A stretch of 64,000 nucleotides of DNA from DASSFG01 sp035547915 (GCA_035547915.1 DASZTS010000011.1:62001-126000); one strand, 5' to 3'; shown: positions 7,639 through 16,708, numbered from the stretch's first letter. The notes: generated by a model from the sequence alone, not told the origin. Numbers and translations: made by a program.

Positions 7639-8895
7639 TTATGCTTGCGACGCCTGCATTTCCAGCAGCCGCCGCTCCAAGAACTGCCGCTCGCTGTCGT
7701 TAGCGACCAACTCGAGCGCCCGGGTGTAGCTCTCGGCCGCTTGGGCCGGCTCGCCGAGACGGCGCAGCAGATCGGCCCGCGCCGCGTGCAACAAGTGGTA
7801 ACCGTCGAGTTCTCGGCTGGCGGCCAGCGCGTCGATGATCGCCAGCGCCGGACGCGGGCCGTCGACCATGGCCAACGCCACAGCGCGGTTGAGCGACACG
7901 ATGGGAGAAGGTTGTGCCTGCTCAAGAACGTTGTAGAGGGCGAGGATCTGGGACCAATCGGTCTCCTCGGGCCGTGCCGCCTGGCAGTGCAGCGCCGCGA
8001 TGGCCGACTGTAGGCCGAACGGTCCCGGCCCGCCGCGCAATGCTTCTTCCACGAGCGGTATCGCTTCGGCGATCTGCCCTTGGTTCCAAAGGCGGCGATC
8101 CTGGTCTTCCAGCACCACGAGCCGTCCGGCCGCATCGAGCCGGGCCTCGCGGCGGGAATCGTGCAGCAGCATGAGGGCCAGCAGCCCACTCGCTTCGGCT
8201 GGTGGATCGGGCATCATCAACATTCGCACCACGCGACCCAGCCGGATCGCTTCGCCGCACAGGTCGGCCCGCACGAGCGACTCACCGCTCGTGGCCGTGT
8301 AGCCCTCGTTGAAGATCAGGTAGACGACGGTCAACACGGCATCCACTCGGTCGGGCATTTCCTGCGCCGCGGGCACGGTGTAGGGAATGCCCGCATCGCG
8401 AATCTTCCTCTTGGCCCGCACCAGACGCTGGGCCATGGTGGCGGTGGGCACCAGGAACGCGCGGGCGATCTCGTCGGTCTCCAATCCGCCCAACGTGCGC
8501 AACGTGAGGGCTACTTGGGCTTCGGGTGCCAACGCGGGGTGGCAGCAGGTGAAGATCAGCCGCAGACGATCGTCGGGGATTTCGCCCGTGTACGGGTCGT
8601 GCTCCTCGGCCAGCGGATAGCGCCCCGACTCGGCCACCGATTGGACGATCTCGCTGAACCGCGTTCGCCGGCGGATGCGATCGATGGCCTTGTGCTTGGC
8701 AGTCTGGATAATCCAGGTGCGTGGCGAATTGGGAATACCGGTGCCGCGCCATTGGTCGACGGCAGCCGCAAAGGCTTCCTGCGCCGCCTCTTCCGCCACG
8801 TCAAAATCGCCGACCAGTCGGATGAGTGTGGCCAGGATACGGCCCCAATCGGAGCGGTACACGGCGGCGACGGCGGCGTCGGTATCCAAAACCAT
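7639..8895 (-). CDS. ECF sigma factor of the ECF42 (DGPF-linked) type with C-terminal extension
   Basis: 418 aa from ATG 8895. Residues about 1-90 form sigma region 2 (DFDVAEEAAQEAFAAAVDQW, HKAIDRIRRR) and about 115-185 sigma region 4 (LALTLRTLGGL-like helix, then DEIARAFLVPTATMAQRLVR). The remaining 230 residues form a helical extension with TPR/SnoaL-like character (LNRAVALAMVDGP, LLHAARADLLRRLGEPAQAA). Such extended sigma factors next to DGPF/YCII genes are the ECF42 group. The divergent neighbour at 9001 carries exactly that DGPF motif. Such sigma factors usually lack an anti-sigma gene, and none is seen here; the extension is thought to control them. Confidence 0.9.
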   Translation of the reverse strand: MVLDTDAAVAAVYRSDWGRILATLIRLVGDFDVAEEAAQEAFAAAVDQWRGTGIPNSPRTWIIQTAKHKAIDRIRRRTRFSEIVQSVAESGRYPLAEEHDPYTGEIPDDRLRLIFTCCHPALAPEAQVALTLRTLGGLETDEIARAFLVPTATMAQRLVRAKRKIRDAGIPYTVPAAQEMPDRVDAVLTVVYLIFNEGYTATSGESLVRADLCGEAIRLGRVVRMLMMPDPPAEASGLLALMLLHDSRREARLDAAGRLVVLEDQDRRLWNQGQIAEAIPLVEEALRGGPGPFGLQSAIAALHCQAARPEETDWSQILALYNVLEQAQPSPIVSLNRAVALAMVDGPRPALAIIDALAASRELDGYHLLHAARADLLRRLGEPAQAAESYTRALELVANDSERQFLERRLLEMQASQA

Positions 8896-8927
8896 GGCCA
8901 AATGCGGAAGATATTTTTTGCGCGGCG

Positions 8928-8953
8928 TGTCGATCACGCGCCGCGCCGTTCGA
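8928..8953 (+). promoter_or_regulatory. Candidate ECF42-type promoter for the DGPF gene
   Basis: TGTCGA at 8928-8933 and CGACT beginning at 8951 are 17 bp apart, in the 105-bp gap between the sigma gene and the DGPF gene, pointing at the latter. As I recall the ECF42 literature, these sigma factors recognise TGTCGA at -35 and a CGA-type -10. The identification is by eye. Confidence 0.55.
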
Positions 8954-9000
8954 CTAATTGCTGGATCGGTTGCTTCGAACCCATTGTAAGGAGAAACATC

Positions 9001-9372
9001 GTGAAATACATGCTGCTCGTGTACGTGCAAGAAGTCGCGCTGAGCGACGCCGAGCGACAGGATTGTTACGGCAAATCGGCGCAGCTCGCGTGCGATCTCG
9101 AGGCGAACGGAAATTTCGTGGCCGCCTCGCCGCTGCACCCCGTGGCGACGGCCACCAGTGTGCGCGTACGCGAGGGCCGGCGGCTGGTGACCGATGGGCC
9201 GTTTGCCGAGACCCGCGAGCAACTCGGCGGCTTCTACCTCGTTGAGGCCCGCGATCTCGACGAAGCGATCGGCATCGCCGCTCGCATACCGGTGGCCACC
9301 GTGGGCACCATCGAAGTCCGGCCGATTTTGGAGATTCCGGGCCTGCCGAAAACGGCTGACGAGGAGAATTGA
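9001..9372 (+). CDS. YCII-related (DGPF) protein
   Basis: 123 aa. The GTG at 9001 is chosen because AAGGAG at 8989-8994 is spaced 6 nt ahead of it; a later in-frame ATG at 9010 is less well placed. It begins VKYMLLVYVQE and holds the DGPF signature VTDGPFAETREQLGGFYLVE (about residues 65-84), followed by DEAIGIAARIP and IEVRPILE. YCII/DGPF proteins are small alpha-beta barrels of uncertain enzymatic role, and genes for them are the standard partners of ECF42 sigma factors. DinB follows 2 bp later. Confidence 0.92.
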   Translation: MKYMLLVYVQEVALSDAERQDCYGKSAQLACDLEANGNFVAASPLHPVATATSVRVREGRRLVTDGPFAETREQLGGFYLVEARDLDEAIGIAARIPVATVGTIEVRPILEIPGLPKTADEEN

Positions 9373-9374
9373 CC

Positions 9375-9893
9375 ATGCGAGCGATCGATGCCATCCACAG
9401 CGCACTGGCCTGGGGCGACCGCGACATCCGATTCATCGAGGATATGCGCTCATCGCCCGTCGCGCAACCGACACCCCAATGCGGCGCTCACGCGCTGTGG
9501 ATCCTCGGACATTTTGTGATCGCCGAAGGACGGCTGCGGCAGATCGTGCTCGGCGAACCACATCCCGCCGAGCATTGGAAACCGCTGTTCGACTGGGCGA
9601 GCGAACCGGTCGCCGACGTCGACGCCTATCCACCTTTCGACGAAGTGCTCGAAATGTATCGCCAATTGCGCGCCCGCAATCGGCAACTGCTCGACGAGGT
9701 TGGCGAGGCCGGTTTGGATCACCCTACCAAGAATCCCCCGCCGGGCCTGGAGGACGGGTTCAAGACGATCGGTCAGGCGTTTTTAACGATCGCGCTGCAT
9801 CAGGTCTTTCACGGCGGTCAGGCTTCGATCGTCCGCCGGGCCAGTGGCCGCCCACCGTTCTTCGTTCCGTCGGAAGCATTACGCCGATCGTGA
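9375..9893 (+). CDS. DinB family protein
   Basis: 172 aa from ATG 9375, two bases after the stop of the DGPF gene, so probably translationally linked. The protein is a predicted four-helix bundle with HALWILGHFVIAEGRLRQI near residues 35-53 and FLTIALHQVFHGGQASIVRR near 138-157. The histidines of these segments are the usual metal ligands of DinB/YfiT-like proteins. Many members are thiol transferases or metal-dependent hydrolases, but no substrate can be named. It belongs to the ECF42 cluster by position. Confidence 0.85.
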   Translation: MRAIDAIHSALAWGDRDIRFIEDMRSSPVAQPTPQCGAHALWILGHFVIAEGRLRQIVLGEPHPAEHWKPLFDWASEPVADVDAYPPFDEVLEMYRQLRARNRQLLDEVGEAGLDHPTKNPPPGLEDGFKTIGQAFLTIALHQVFHGGQASIVRRASGRPPFFVPSEALRRS

Positions 9894-9999
9894 TTGCCAG
9901 GAAGAAGCACTCCAAAACTCCTTCCGGCCACCCCGTAGGCACCATGAAAAACCTTTGCTATTCGTTACCGTCCTTTTTGCAAAATGGAGATTCGTTCCC

Positions 10000-10425
10000 A
10001 TGAAAGTCATCGTATTGGTCAAGGCTAGTAAAGCTTCCGAGGCGGGCGAGTTGCCCAGCCAGAAACTGTTCGAAGAGATGGGCAAATTCAACGAAGAGTT
10101 GGTCAACGCCGGCGTGATGCTGGCGGGCGAAGGGTTGCAACCCAGCTCGAAGGGGAAGCGCGTCCGCTTCTCTGGCGCGGAGCGCATGGTGATCGATGGA
10201 CCGTTCGCCGAGACCAAGGAACTCGTGGCGGGGTTCTGGCTCTGGAACGTGAAATCGATGGACGAAGCCGTCGCCTGGCTCAAGCGCTGCCCCAATCCTC
10301 ACATGGAACAATGTGAAGTAGAGATTCGGCCGCTCTTCCAGCCGGAGGATTTCGCGCCGATCGATCCCACGGGCGAACTGCGTGCGGCCGAAGCGCGGCT
10401 GCGCGAGCAGGCAGCCAAGGGCTAA
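10000..10425 (+). CDS. Second YCII-related (DGPF) protein
   Basis: 141 aa from ATG 10000, with TGGAGA 11 nt ahead. It contains the DGPF motif VIDGPFAETKELVAGFWLW (about residues 65-83) and the C-terminal CEVEIRPLFQPEDF, in the same order as the paralogue at 9001. It is longer because of a helical tail (ELRAAEARLREQAAKG). It follows DinB after 106 bp. I see no TGTCGA element directly ahead of it, so it may depend on read-through or on another promoter. Confidence 0.92.
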   Translation: MKVIVLVKASKASEAGELPSQKLFEEMGKFNEELVNAGVMLAGEGLQPSSKGKRVRFSGAERMVIDGPFAETKELVAGFWLWNVKSMDEAVAWLKRCPNPHMEQCEVEIRPLFQPEDFAPIDPTGELRAAEARLREQAAKG

Positions 10426-10565
10426 CGGTGGCAGGTGGGTAGTCGTCCCCGACCTCGGACGCTAAACTTCGACTCGGGGAGGGCCACGGACAACCACGAA
10501 CGCCACTCCCCTCTGTCCGACTGTGCGATGAGGGATCGGCCGCGCCAGGTCGTTGGAATGCGTTC

Positions 10566-11609
10566 ATGAGCGACTTTCTGCTGCTGGCAAGCGATCCGGA
10601 CGCCCTCCAGAACCTATCGATCTTCGACCCGGCCTCTCCCTCGGCCGAAGCGATCCGGAGCTTGTCGTTGCTGGTGGCCGCCATCGCGGCGTTCATCTTC
10701 CTTATCGTCGAGGGCGTGCTGCTCTATTCGGTGGCTCGCTTTCGTGTGGCCGCTCCTGCCGGGCAGTCGTCCTTGCCCGGCGGGGAGCCGCCGCAGGTCT
10801 ACGGCAGCCAGGCGATCGAGATCGCTTGGACCGCCGCTCCGGCCCTGGTCGTGTTCGTCCTCGTGCTGGTGGTCATCCGCACGCTCTGGCAGGTCAACCG
10901 ACCGAACCCCACGCCGAGTGCGAACGACCGGGCACTCTATGTCACCGTCATCGGCCATCAGTGGTGGTGGGAATACGTCTACGAGTCGTACGACGGCCGC
11001 AATCTTGGCATCGTTGCCGCCAATGAATTACACATACCCGCCGGCAGCGAGGGCGCAGCCCGACCGGTGTACCTCACGCTCAAGTCGGCCGACGTTTGCC
11101 ACAGCTTCTGGGTGCCGCGGCTGGCCGGCAAGACCGACCTCATTCCGGGGCACACGAACGAATTGTGGTTCCAGACCGACAAGCCCGGGCTGTACCTGGG
11201 CCAATGCGCCGAGTATTGCGGCACGCAGCACGCCAACATGTTGCTGCGCGTCGTCGTCGATGAGCCGGCGGAATTCGAGCGGTGGTTGGCGCACGAGGCC
11301 CGTCCGGCGGCCCCGCCCGCCGATGGCGACACGGCCGCGAGCGCGGCGCAGGCGGTGTTCCTCGGCCAGTCGTGCATCAAATGTCATCGTGTGCGCGGTA
11401 CGCCGGCCGACGGCACGTTCGGCCCCGATCTGACACACTTGATGGGGCGCAAGACACTGGCCGCGGGCATGGTTCCAAACGACGCCGAACGGCTGCGCGA
11501 GTGGCTGGTCGATCCGCAGCGCGTGAAGCCGGGCTGCCTCATGCCGGCCTTCGGCCTCGAGCCGCGCGACATCGATTCGCTCGTAGACTACCTGGCGACA
11601 TTGCATTGA
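10566..11609 (+). CDS. coxB: Cytochrome c oxidase subunit II fused to cytochrome c (caa3 type)
   Basis: 347 aa. Two membrane spans (about residues 32-55 and 86-108) precede the cupredoxin domain. HQWWWEYVYES (131-141) is the conserved electron-entry motif. The CuA ligands are visible as H179, C214, E216, C218, H222 and M225 (QCAEYCGTQHANM). A C-terminal cytochrome c domain carries CIKCH at 270-274 with a likely axial Met at 326. The fusion defines a caa3-type oxidase, which takes electrons from the bc complex. The coxA start is 7 bp downstream. Confidence 0.96.
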   Translation: MSDFLLLASDPDALQNLSIFDPASPSAEAIRSLSLLVAAIAAFIFLIVEGVLLYSVARFRVAAPAGQSSLPGGEPPQVYGSQAIEIAWTAAPALVVFVLVLVVIRTLWQVNRPNPTPSANDRALYVTVIGHQWWWEYVYESYDGRNLGIVAANELHIPAGSEGAARPVYLTLKSADVCHSFWVPRLAGKTDLIPGHTNELWFQTDKPGLYLGQCAEYCGTQHANMLLRVVVDEPAEFERWLAHEARPAAPPADGDTAASAAQAVFLGQSCIKCHRVRGTPADGTFGPDLTHLMGRKTLAAGMVPNDAERLREWLVDPQRVKPGCLMPAFGLEPRDIDSLVDYLATLH

Positions 11610-11616
11610 GGCCCCG

Positions 11617-13269
11617 ATGACCAGCGTCGAACTCGAAGCTGCCGCACCGACCGCCGCGTCGCACCCGGCGCCGTCGCTCGTGTACGACCTGGTCACGACC
11701 GTCGATCACAAGAAGATCGGCCTGATGTATATCGTCATGGCCGTGGTCTTCCTCGTCATCGGCGGTTGCGAGGCGCTCGCCATGCGTTGGCAGCTCCTCT
11801 TTCCCCGTTACGACCTGATCGGTCCCGACGCGTTCAATCAGTTGTTCACGATGCACGGCACGACCATGGTCTTCTTCATGGGCATGCCCATCCTGATCGG
11901 CATCGGCAACTACATGGTGCCGTTGGCGATCGGTGCCCGCGACATGGCTTTCCCGCGGTTGAACGCGTTCGGCTTTTGGGCGACCCTGTTGGGCGGGCTG
12001 CTGGTCTATTCCAGCTATGCCACGGGGGGCGCGCCGGCCATCGGCTGGTTCGCCTACTCGCCGCTCACCGAGCGCACCTTCGCCCGCAGCGCCGCGACCG
12101 ATCTCTGGGCACTCGGCCTGATCGTGAGCGGTACGGGCACGCTGGCCGGAGCGGTCAACTTCATCGCCACGATCCTCGGCATGCGCGCTCCCGGCATGAA
12201 CCTGCGCAAGGTGCCGTTCTTCGCCTGGACGATGCTCTGGACCTCGGTGCTCATCCTGTTCGCCATTCCGCCGCTCACGGCCGCGCTCGTCATGCTGCTC
12301 TTCGACCGCAACCTCGGAGCACATTTCTTCGACACGCAGAACGGCGGCTCGGCCTTGCTGTGGCAGCATATGTTCTGGTTCTTCGGCCATCCGGAGGTCT
12401 ACATCCTGGTCCTGCCGGCATTCGGCATGGTGTCGGAGGTGATTCCCGTTTTCTCACGAAAGGTCTTGTTCGGCTACGAATTCATGGCCGCGGCTACGGC
12501 AGCCATCGCCTTCATCAGCCTGGGCGTGTGGGCGCACCACATGTTCACCGTGGGCATGAGCCGCACGGCCGACCTGTTCTTCGTGGCCAGCAGCCTGCTC
12601 GTTTCGATTCCCACCGGCATCAAGTTCTTCAATTGGTTGGCCACGATGTACGGCGGCCGCATCTCCTTCAAGGCACCGATGCTCTTCGCCTTCGGCTTCC
12701 TCTCGATGTTCCTGATCGGGGGCCTGACGGGCATCATGCTCGCGGCGGCGCCCTTCGACTTCCAACTCTCCGACAGCTACTTCGTGATCGGCCATTTCCA
12801 CTGGGTGCTGATCGGCGGCACGCTGTTCGGCACGTTCGCCGGACTCTACTACTGGTATCCCAAGGCGACCGGCCGCATGTTTTCTGAACGGCTGGCACGC
12901 TGGCATTTCTGGCTGCTCTACATCGGCTTCTTCCTCACCTTCGGGCCGATGCACATATCGGGCTTTCTGGGCATGCCACGTCGGATCTATACCTACGACG
13001 CCGATCGCGGCTGGGCGTTTTGGAATCAGCTCACGACGCTGGGCGCGTTCATCCAGGCCCCGAGCTACGCCATCTTCGTCTACAACGTCGTCGTCTCGCT
13101 CCGCAAGGGAAGGCCGGCCGGGAGCGATCCCTGGGATGCTTGGACCTTGGAGTGGATGACGTCGTCGCCCCCACCGTCGTACAACTTCGAACAGATTCCC
13201 GAGGTGCGCAGCCGGCGCCCGTTGTGGGATCTCAAGCACCCCGACGATCCGGATTGGCAGTACGAATGA
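11617..13269 (+). CDS. coxA: Cytochrome c oxidase subunit I (A1-type haem-copper oxidase)
   Basis: 550 aa, with about twelve hydrophobic segments. Haem and copper ligands are all present: H80 (TMHGTTMVF), H258 in GHPEVYI with cross-linked Y262, H307-H308, and H393/H395 (GHFHWV). The GHPEV glutamate (E260) and the N98...D109 segment mark the D-channel, and TGIKFFNW the K-channel, so this is an A1-type proton-pumping oxidase. It is the catalytic subunit reducing O2 to water in the cytoplasmic membrane. It lies between coxB (7 bp upstream) and coxC (22 bp downstream). Confidence 0.97.
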   Translation: MTSVELEAAAPTAASHPAPSLVYDLVTTVDHKKIGLMYIVMAVVFLVIGGCEALAMRWQLLFPRYDLIGPDAFNQLFTMHGTTMVFFMGMPILIGIGNYMVPLAIGARDMAFPRLNAFGFWATLLGGLLVYSSYATGGAPAIGWFAYSPLTERTFARSAATDLWALGLIVSGTGTLAGAVNFIATILGMRAPGMNLRKVPFFAWTMLWTSVLILFAIPPLTAALVMLLFDRNLGAHFFDTQNGGSALLWQHMFWFFGHPEVYILVLPAFGMVSEVIPVFSRKVLFGYEFMAAATAAIAFISLGVWAHHMFTVGMSRTADLFFVASSLLVSIPTGIKFFNWLATMYGGRISFKAPMLFAFGFLSMFLIGGLTGIMLAAAPFDFQLSDSYFVIGHFHWVLIGGTLFGTFAGLYYWYPKATGRMFSERLARWHFWLLYIGFFLTFGPMHISGFLGMPRRIYTYDADRGWAFWNQLTTLGAFIQAPSYAIFVYNVVVSLRKGRPAGSDPWDAWTLEWMTSSPPPSYNFEQIPEVRSRRPLWDLKHPDDPDWQYE

Positions 13270-13291
13270 CCTGGGCCGCGAAAGGAGCCCG

Positions 13292-13972
13292 ATGGAGCTG
13301 AACTCGCCTGCGAACGTTGGCCCCCAGCCGATCGGAGCGCGCGCCGAGCGTGCGTCTGCGGTGGACCACGGCGGCACCACCGGGTTGCCGTTTCCGCCGG
13401 CGATCCGACCGGAGCAGACGCTCGATAGCGCGCAGTGGGGCATGCTCGCGTTTCTGGTCTCCGAGGTCGCCTTCTTCGGCACGCTGATCACGGCCTACCT
13501 GGCCTACCTCGGGCAGGACGTCTCCGGCCCTACACCGCGCGAGGCGCTCTCGTTGCCCTTGGTGCTCGTCACGACGCTCTGCTTGTTGAGCAGCAGCGGC
13601 ACCATCCATCTGGCCGAAGGCAATCTGCATCACCGCCGCGAACGCGGGTTCTTGCTCGCTTGGGGAGCGACGATCGGGCTCGGCATCGCATTCTTGCTTG
13701 GCACGGCCTACGAATGGCGGGAGCTGATCTATGAGCATCAACTCACGATCGGCCGCAACTTGTTCGGCTCGACGTTCTACACGCTGGTCGGCTTTCATGG
13801 CCTGCACGTGACGGTGGGGGTTGTGATGATGTTGGCGGTGCTCGGGCTAGTGCTCGCCAAACAGCTTTCGGTCGAGAATAAACGCGTGGTCCAACTCGTG
13901 TCGTGGTATTGGCATTTCGTCGACGCCGTGTGGATCGTCGTCTTCGCGGTCGTCTATTTGATCGGCAGGTAG
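13292..13972 (+). CDS. coxC: Cytochrome c oxidase subunit III
   Basis: 226 aa. ATG 13292 follows AAAGGAG. Five or more hydrophobic segments start near residue 50 (LAFLVSEVAFFGTLITAYLA), and the subunit III signature FYTLVGFHGLHVTVGVVMM lies near residues 166-184, with SWYWHFVDAVWIVVF at the C-terminus. The length suits the shorter, five-helix bacterial form. It is a structural subunit of the oxidase encoded immediately upstream. Confidence 0.95.
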   Translation: MELNSPANVGPQPIGARAERASAVDHGGTTGLPFPPAIRPEQTLDSAQWGMLAFLVSEVAFFGTLITAYLAYLGQDVSGPTPREALSLPLVLVTTLCLLSSSGTIHLAEGNLHHRRERGFLLAWGATIGLGIAFLLGTAYEWRELIYEHQLTIGRNLFGSTFYTLVGFHGLHVTVGVVMMLAVLGLVLAKQLSVENKRVVQLVSWYWHFVDAVWIVVFAVVYLIGR

Positions 13973-13985
13973 GAAGCTCGACGAC

Positions 13986-15296
13986 ATGGACCTGGCAACC
14001 GGATCGAATCCCCACGGAACGCTGCCCGACCACACCGAGTCGGTATCGATGCCTCGGCCGACCGCGGCTCCGCTCGTGCTGTCGGTGGGCCTCGCTCTCT
14101 TGGCGGTCGGTGCCGTGACGAACGTGGCCTTTGTCATCGTCGGAGCGGGGTTGCTGGTCGTCGGGCTCGGCAGATGGATGGGGCACTTGCTCCCCGGTCG
14201 AGGACACGTGCACGAACCGCTCGTGGCCCCGGCCCGGCGGCCCGCGCCGATCGTCGGTGTGCCCGGCAAGGTGGAACGGCTGCGCGCGGGCGCGCCCGGG
14301 TATCGTCTGCGACTGCCGGAGCGTGTCCATCCGATCTCGGCCGGCGTGAAAGGCGGCATCGTCGGCGGCCTGATCATGCCGTTGCCGGCGCTGACCTACG
14401 GCGCGCTCAGCGGGCACGGCATCTGGTATCCGGTGAACTTGCTCGCCGGCATGGTGTTTCCGGGTATCGATGAGGCCCCGGCGGCCCAACTCGAAACGTT
14501 TAGCCCCGGTCTGCTGCTCGTCGCCTTGGTGATCCATGCGGTGATGTCGGTCGTGCTCGGCCTGATCTACGGCGTGTTGATGCCGACCCTGCCCGACATC
14601 CCCAAGCCCTTGGCCTGGGGAGCGTTGCTCGCGCCGATGCTCTGGACGGGAGCCAGCTTCGTGCTCATGGCCAGCGTCAATCCGCTGCTCAAGCGCGGGG
14701 GCGATTGGCCCTGGTTCATCGCCTCGCAGTTCATCTTCGGCGTGATCCTGGCCTCGGTTGTGATGCTGGCGGGCGACCGGCCGCCGCTGAGGGCCGCCCT
14801 GTTCGGCGCGGCGTGCGGTGCCGCGCTCATGCCGTTGCCGGCGATCCTGTGGGGACACCTCTCCGGCCACGGCATCTGGTATCCGGTGAACCTGCTGGCC
14901 GGCATGGTCATACCGGGCATGGGGCAACTCTCGGCCGAGCGATTGGCGATGTTTCGGGCGAACTGGTTGTTGGCCGCGATCGCGATTCACGCGGTCCTGT
15001 CGCTCGGCTTCGGCCTCCTGTTCGGGTTGCTCTTGCGGCGGTTGCCACACATCCCCGGCCCATTGGCCTGGGGAGGCATGTTGCTGCCGCTCGTCTGGAC
15101 AGCGATCAGCTACGCGATGATGGGTATCGTCAATCCATTGCTCGCCGAACGGGTCGATTGGCCGTGGTTCATCTTTTCCCAGATCGTCTTCGGGCTGGCG
15201 GCGGCCCTCGTGGTCGTGCGCAGCGAGATGGTCCACATTCCGCCCGCGGGGAGTCCTACGAACCCGCCGGTCGAAGTTCACGGGCAGGAACGATGA
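13986..15296 (+). CDS. Membrane protein with an internal duplication, in the respiratory operon
   Basis: 436 aa. Two hydrophobic segments (about residues 27-62) are followed by two homologous halves of about 144 residues each, roughly 119-262 and 268-411. The halves share SGHGIWYPVNLLAGMV, then IHAV.S, GLI/FG, PLAWG, SFVLM/SYAMM, VNPLL and DWPWFI.SQ..FG in the same order. Each half has about four membrane segments. I do not recognise a named family. The N-terminal spans might correspond to the small subunit IV often seen at this position. Its stop overlaps the next start (ATGA), so it is translated with the respiratory operon. Confidence 0.85.
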   Translation: MDLATGSNPHGTLPDHTESVSMPRPTAAPLVLSVGLALLAVGAVTNVAFVIVGAGLLVVGLGRWMGHLLPGRGHVHEPLVAPARRPAPIVGVPGKVERLRAGAPGYRLRLPERVHPISAGVKGGIVGGLIMPLPALTYGALSGHGIWYPVNLLAGMVFPGIDEAPAAQLETFSPGLLLVALVIHAVMSVVLGLIYGVLMPTLPDIPKPLAWGALLAPMLWTGASFVLMASVNPLLKRGGDWPWFIASQFIFGVILASVVMLAGDRPPLRAALFGAACGAALMPLPAILWGHLSGHGIWYPVNLLAGMVIPGMGQLSAERLAMFRANWLLAAIAIHAVLSLGFGLLFGLLLRRLPHIPGPLAWGGMLLPLVWTAISYAMMGIVNPLLAERVDWPWFIFSQIVFGLAAALVVVRSEMVHIPPAGSPTNPPVEVHGQER

Positions 15297-16153
15297 TGGA
15301 CCCTGGAAATTACTTCTTGGGCTGGCCTGACCTCACGCGGCGCGGCACGCCATGTTGTGGTCGGAACGATGCCTGTATCGTTCCGTATCTCCGCGTGTTG
15401 GCCGTCGTGCTGGCGTGCGTGTCGAGTGGCTGCGATTTTCCCGGTCGACCCGATCCGGCGCAACGACCTGTCCCTGCCGATGAAATCGGGGCGTTCGATC
15501 CGCTGTTTCGAACGCATTGTGCCGGCTGCCACGGAGCCGACGGAAAGCTGGGACCGGCGCCGCCGCTCAACGACGCTCTGTTCTTGAGCATCGTCCCCGA
15601 TGCTGAGTTGGAGAGCGTGATCGCCATGGGCCGACCCGGTACGCCGATGGCCGCCTTTGCTCGCGAGCACGGCGGACCGCTCGGCGAAACACAGCTCAAG
15701 GCGCTCGCCGGCGGGTTGAAAGAGCGTTGGAAGACGCGCAGCAAAATCCGCGCGGAGTTGCCGCCGTATTCCGCATCGCAGGAGGACTCCGCGAGCCGAT
15801 CGCAGGAAGGGTTGGCACGCGGCGAAAAAGTGTTTGCCCGCGCGTGCGCCGTTTGTCACGGAGCGCGCGGTGAAGGAACGAGCAATGTCGGGGCAATCCG
15901 CGATCCGGCCTTTCTCGGACTGATCAGCGATCAGGCGTTGCGACGCCTGATTATTACCGGGCGGCCCGACCTGGGTATGCCCAACTTCGCCGACAACGAT
16001 GCCCGCGGTGCCGACTACGAGCCTCTCTCGACGGATGAAATCGACGAACTCGTGGCCTTTGTTGGTTCGTGGCGGCGAGCCTCGCCGACCAGCACGGCCA
16101 CCAACTCCGATACGGAAAAGCCCCAGAGCGGCGACGAAGGAGAATCACCATGA
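15293..16153 (+). CDS. Diheme cytochrome c, membrane-anchored or lipoprotein
   Basis: 286 aa from ATG 15293, overlapping the previous stop. A hydrophobic segment at about 31-46 ends in SSGC (Cys 47), which could be a poor lipobox or a simple anchor. Two haem-binding motifs follow: CAGCH at 76-80 and CAVCH at 185-189, each in a cytochrome c domain of about 100 residues, with TPMAAF and LGMPNF supplying the likely axial Met. It probably shuttles electrons between the cytochrome b/Rieske complex and the caa3 oxidase. It overlaps the Rieske start by 4 bp. Confidence 0.9.
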   Translation: MMDPGNYFLGWPDLTRRGTPCCGRNDACIVPYLRVLAVVLACVSSGCDFPGRPDPAQRPVPADEIGAFDPLFRTHCAGCHGADGKLGPAPPLNDALFLSIVPDAELESVIAMGRPGTPMAAFAREHGGPLGETQLKALAGGLKERWKTRSKIRAELPPYSASQEDSASRSQEGLARGEKVFARACAVCHGARGEGTSNVGAIRDPAFLGLISDQALRRLIITGRPDLGMPNFADNDARGADYEPLSTDEIDELVAFVGSWRRASPTSTATNSDTEKPQSGDEGESP

Positions 16154-16695
16154 GCGACACGACGTGCACCGGCTCCGCGGTCAATACATCTCCCCCGCCG
16201 CGGCGAACCTTCTTCGAGTGGGTCACGTACGGACTCGGCGCGCTCGCTGCTGCGGCGGCCGGCCTTCCCTTCTTGGGTTATGTTGCCGGAGCGCGGAAGA
16301 AGCCGGTCGTCTGGGTCCGCCTGGGCAATCTCAGCGACTTCGCGTTGAACGAGACGCGCCTGGTGCGTTTCCAAAACCCCATCCGCCAACCATGGGATGG
16401 CATGGTGGCCAACACGGGAGTCTATGTGCGCAACCAAGGCCCGGACCGCGAGGACCAGTTCTTGGTGCTGGCCATGAACTGCGCCCACCTCGGTTGCCCG
16501 GTTTCCTGGTTCCCGCAATCGGGCCTGTTCATGTGTCCGTGCCACGGCGGCGTCTACTACGCCAACGGCGAACGGGCTTCGGGACCGCCACCGCGGGGTC
16601 TGTTTCGCTGCGTTTGGCGCGTCCGCGAGGGCATCCTCGAAGTGCAGGCGCCGCATTATCCCACCCTGCAAGACACGTTAGACCAGACGGCCTGA
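16150..16695 (+). CDS. Rieske iron-sulfur protein of a bc-type complex
   Basis: 181 aa from ATG 16150, overlapping the upstream stop. One membrane span lies at about residues 25-46 (VTYGLGALAAAAAGLPFLGY). The 2Fe-2S ligands are C111-x-H113 (CAHLGC) and C129-x-x-H132 (CPCHGG), with C116 and C131 as the usual disulfide pair. The protein passes electrons from quinol to cytochrome c within the bc complex. The cytochrome b gene starts 13 bp downstream. Confidence 0.95.
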   Translation: MSDTTCTGSAVNTSPPPRRTFFEWVTYGLGALAAAAAGLPFLGYVAGARKKPVVWVRLGNLSDFALNETRLVRFQNPIRQPWDGMVANTGVYVRNQGPDREDQFLVLAMNCAHLGCPVSWFPQSGLFMCPCHGGVYYANGERASGPPPRGLFRCVWRVREGILEVQAPHYPTLQDTLDQTA

Positions 16696-16708
16696 ATGGA
16701 GCCGGCCC

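Noticed and set aside
8080..9372. 430-codon plus-strand frame over the sigma gene
   Set aside because: The N-terminal part is antisense to sigma factor coding; only the last 123 codons are the real DGPF gene.
13743..15281. 512-codon minus-strand frame
   Set aside because: Antisense to the duplicated membrane protein; composition rich in His/Arg/Gln typical of shadow frames.
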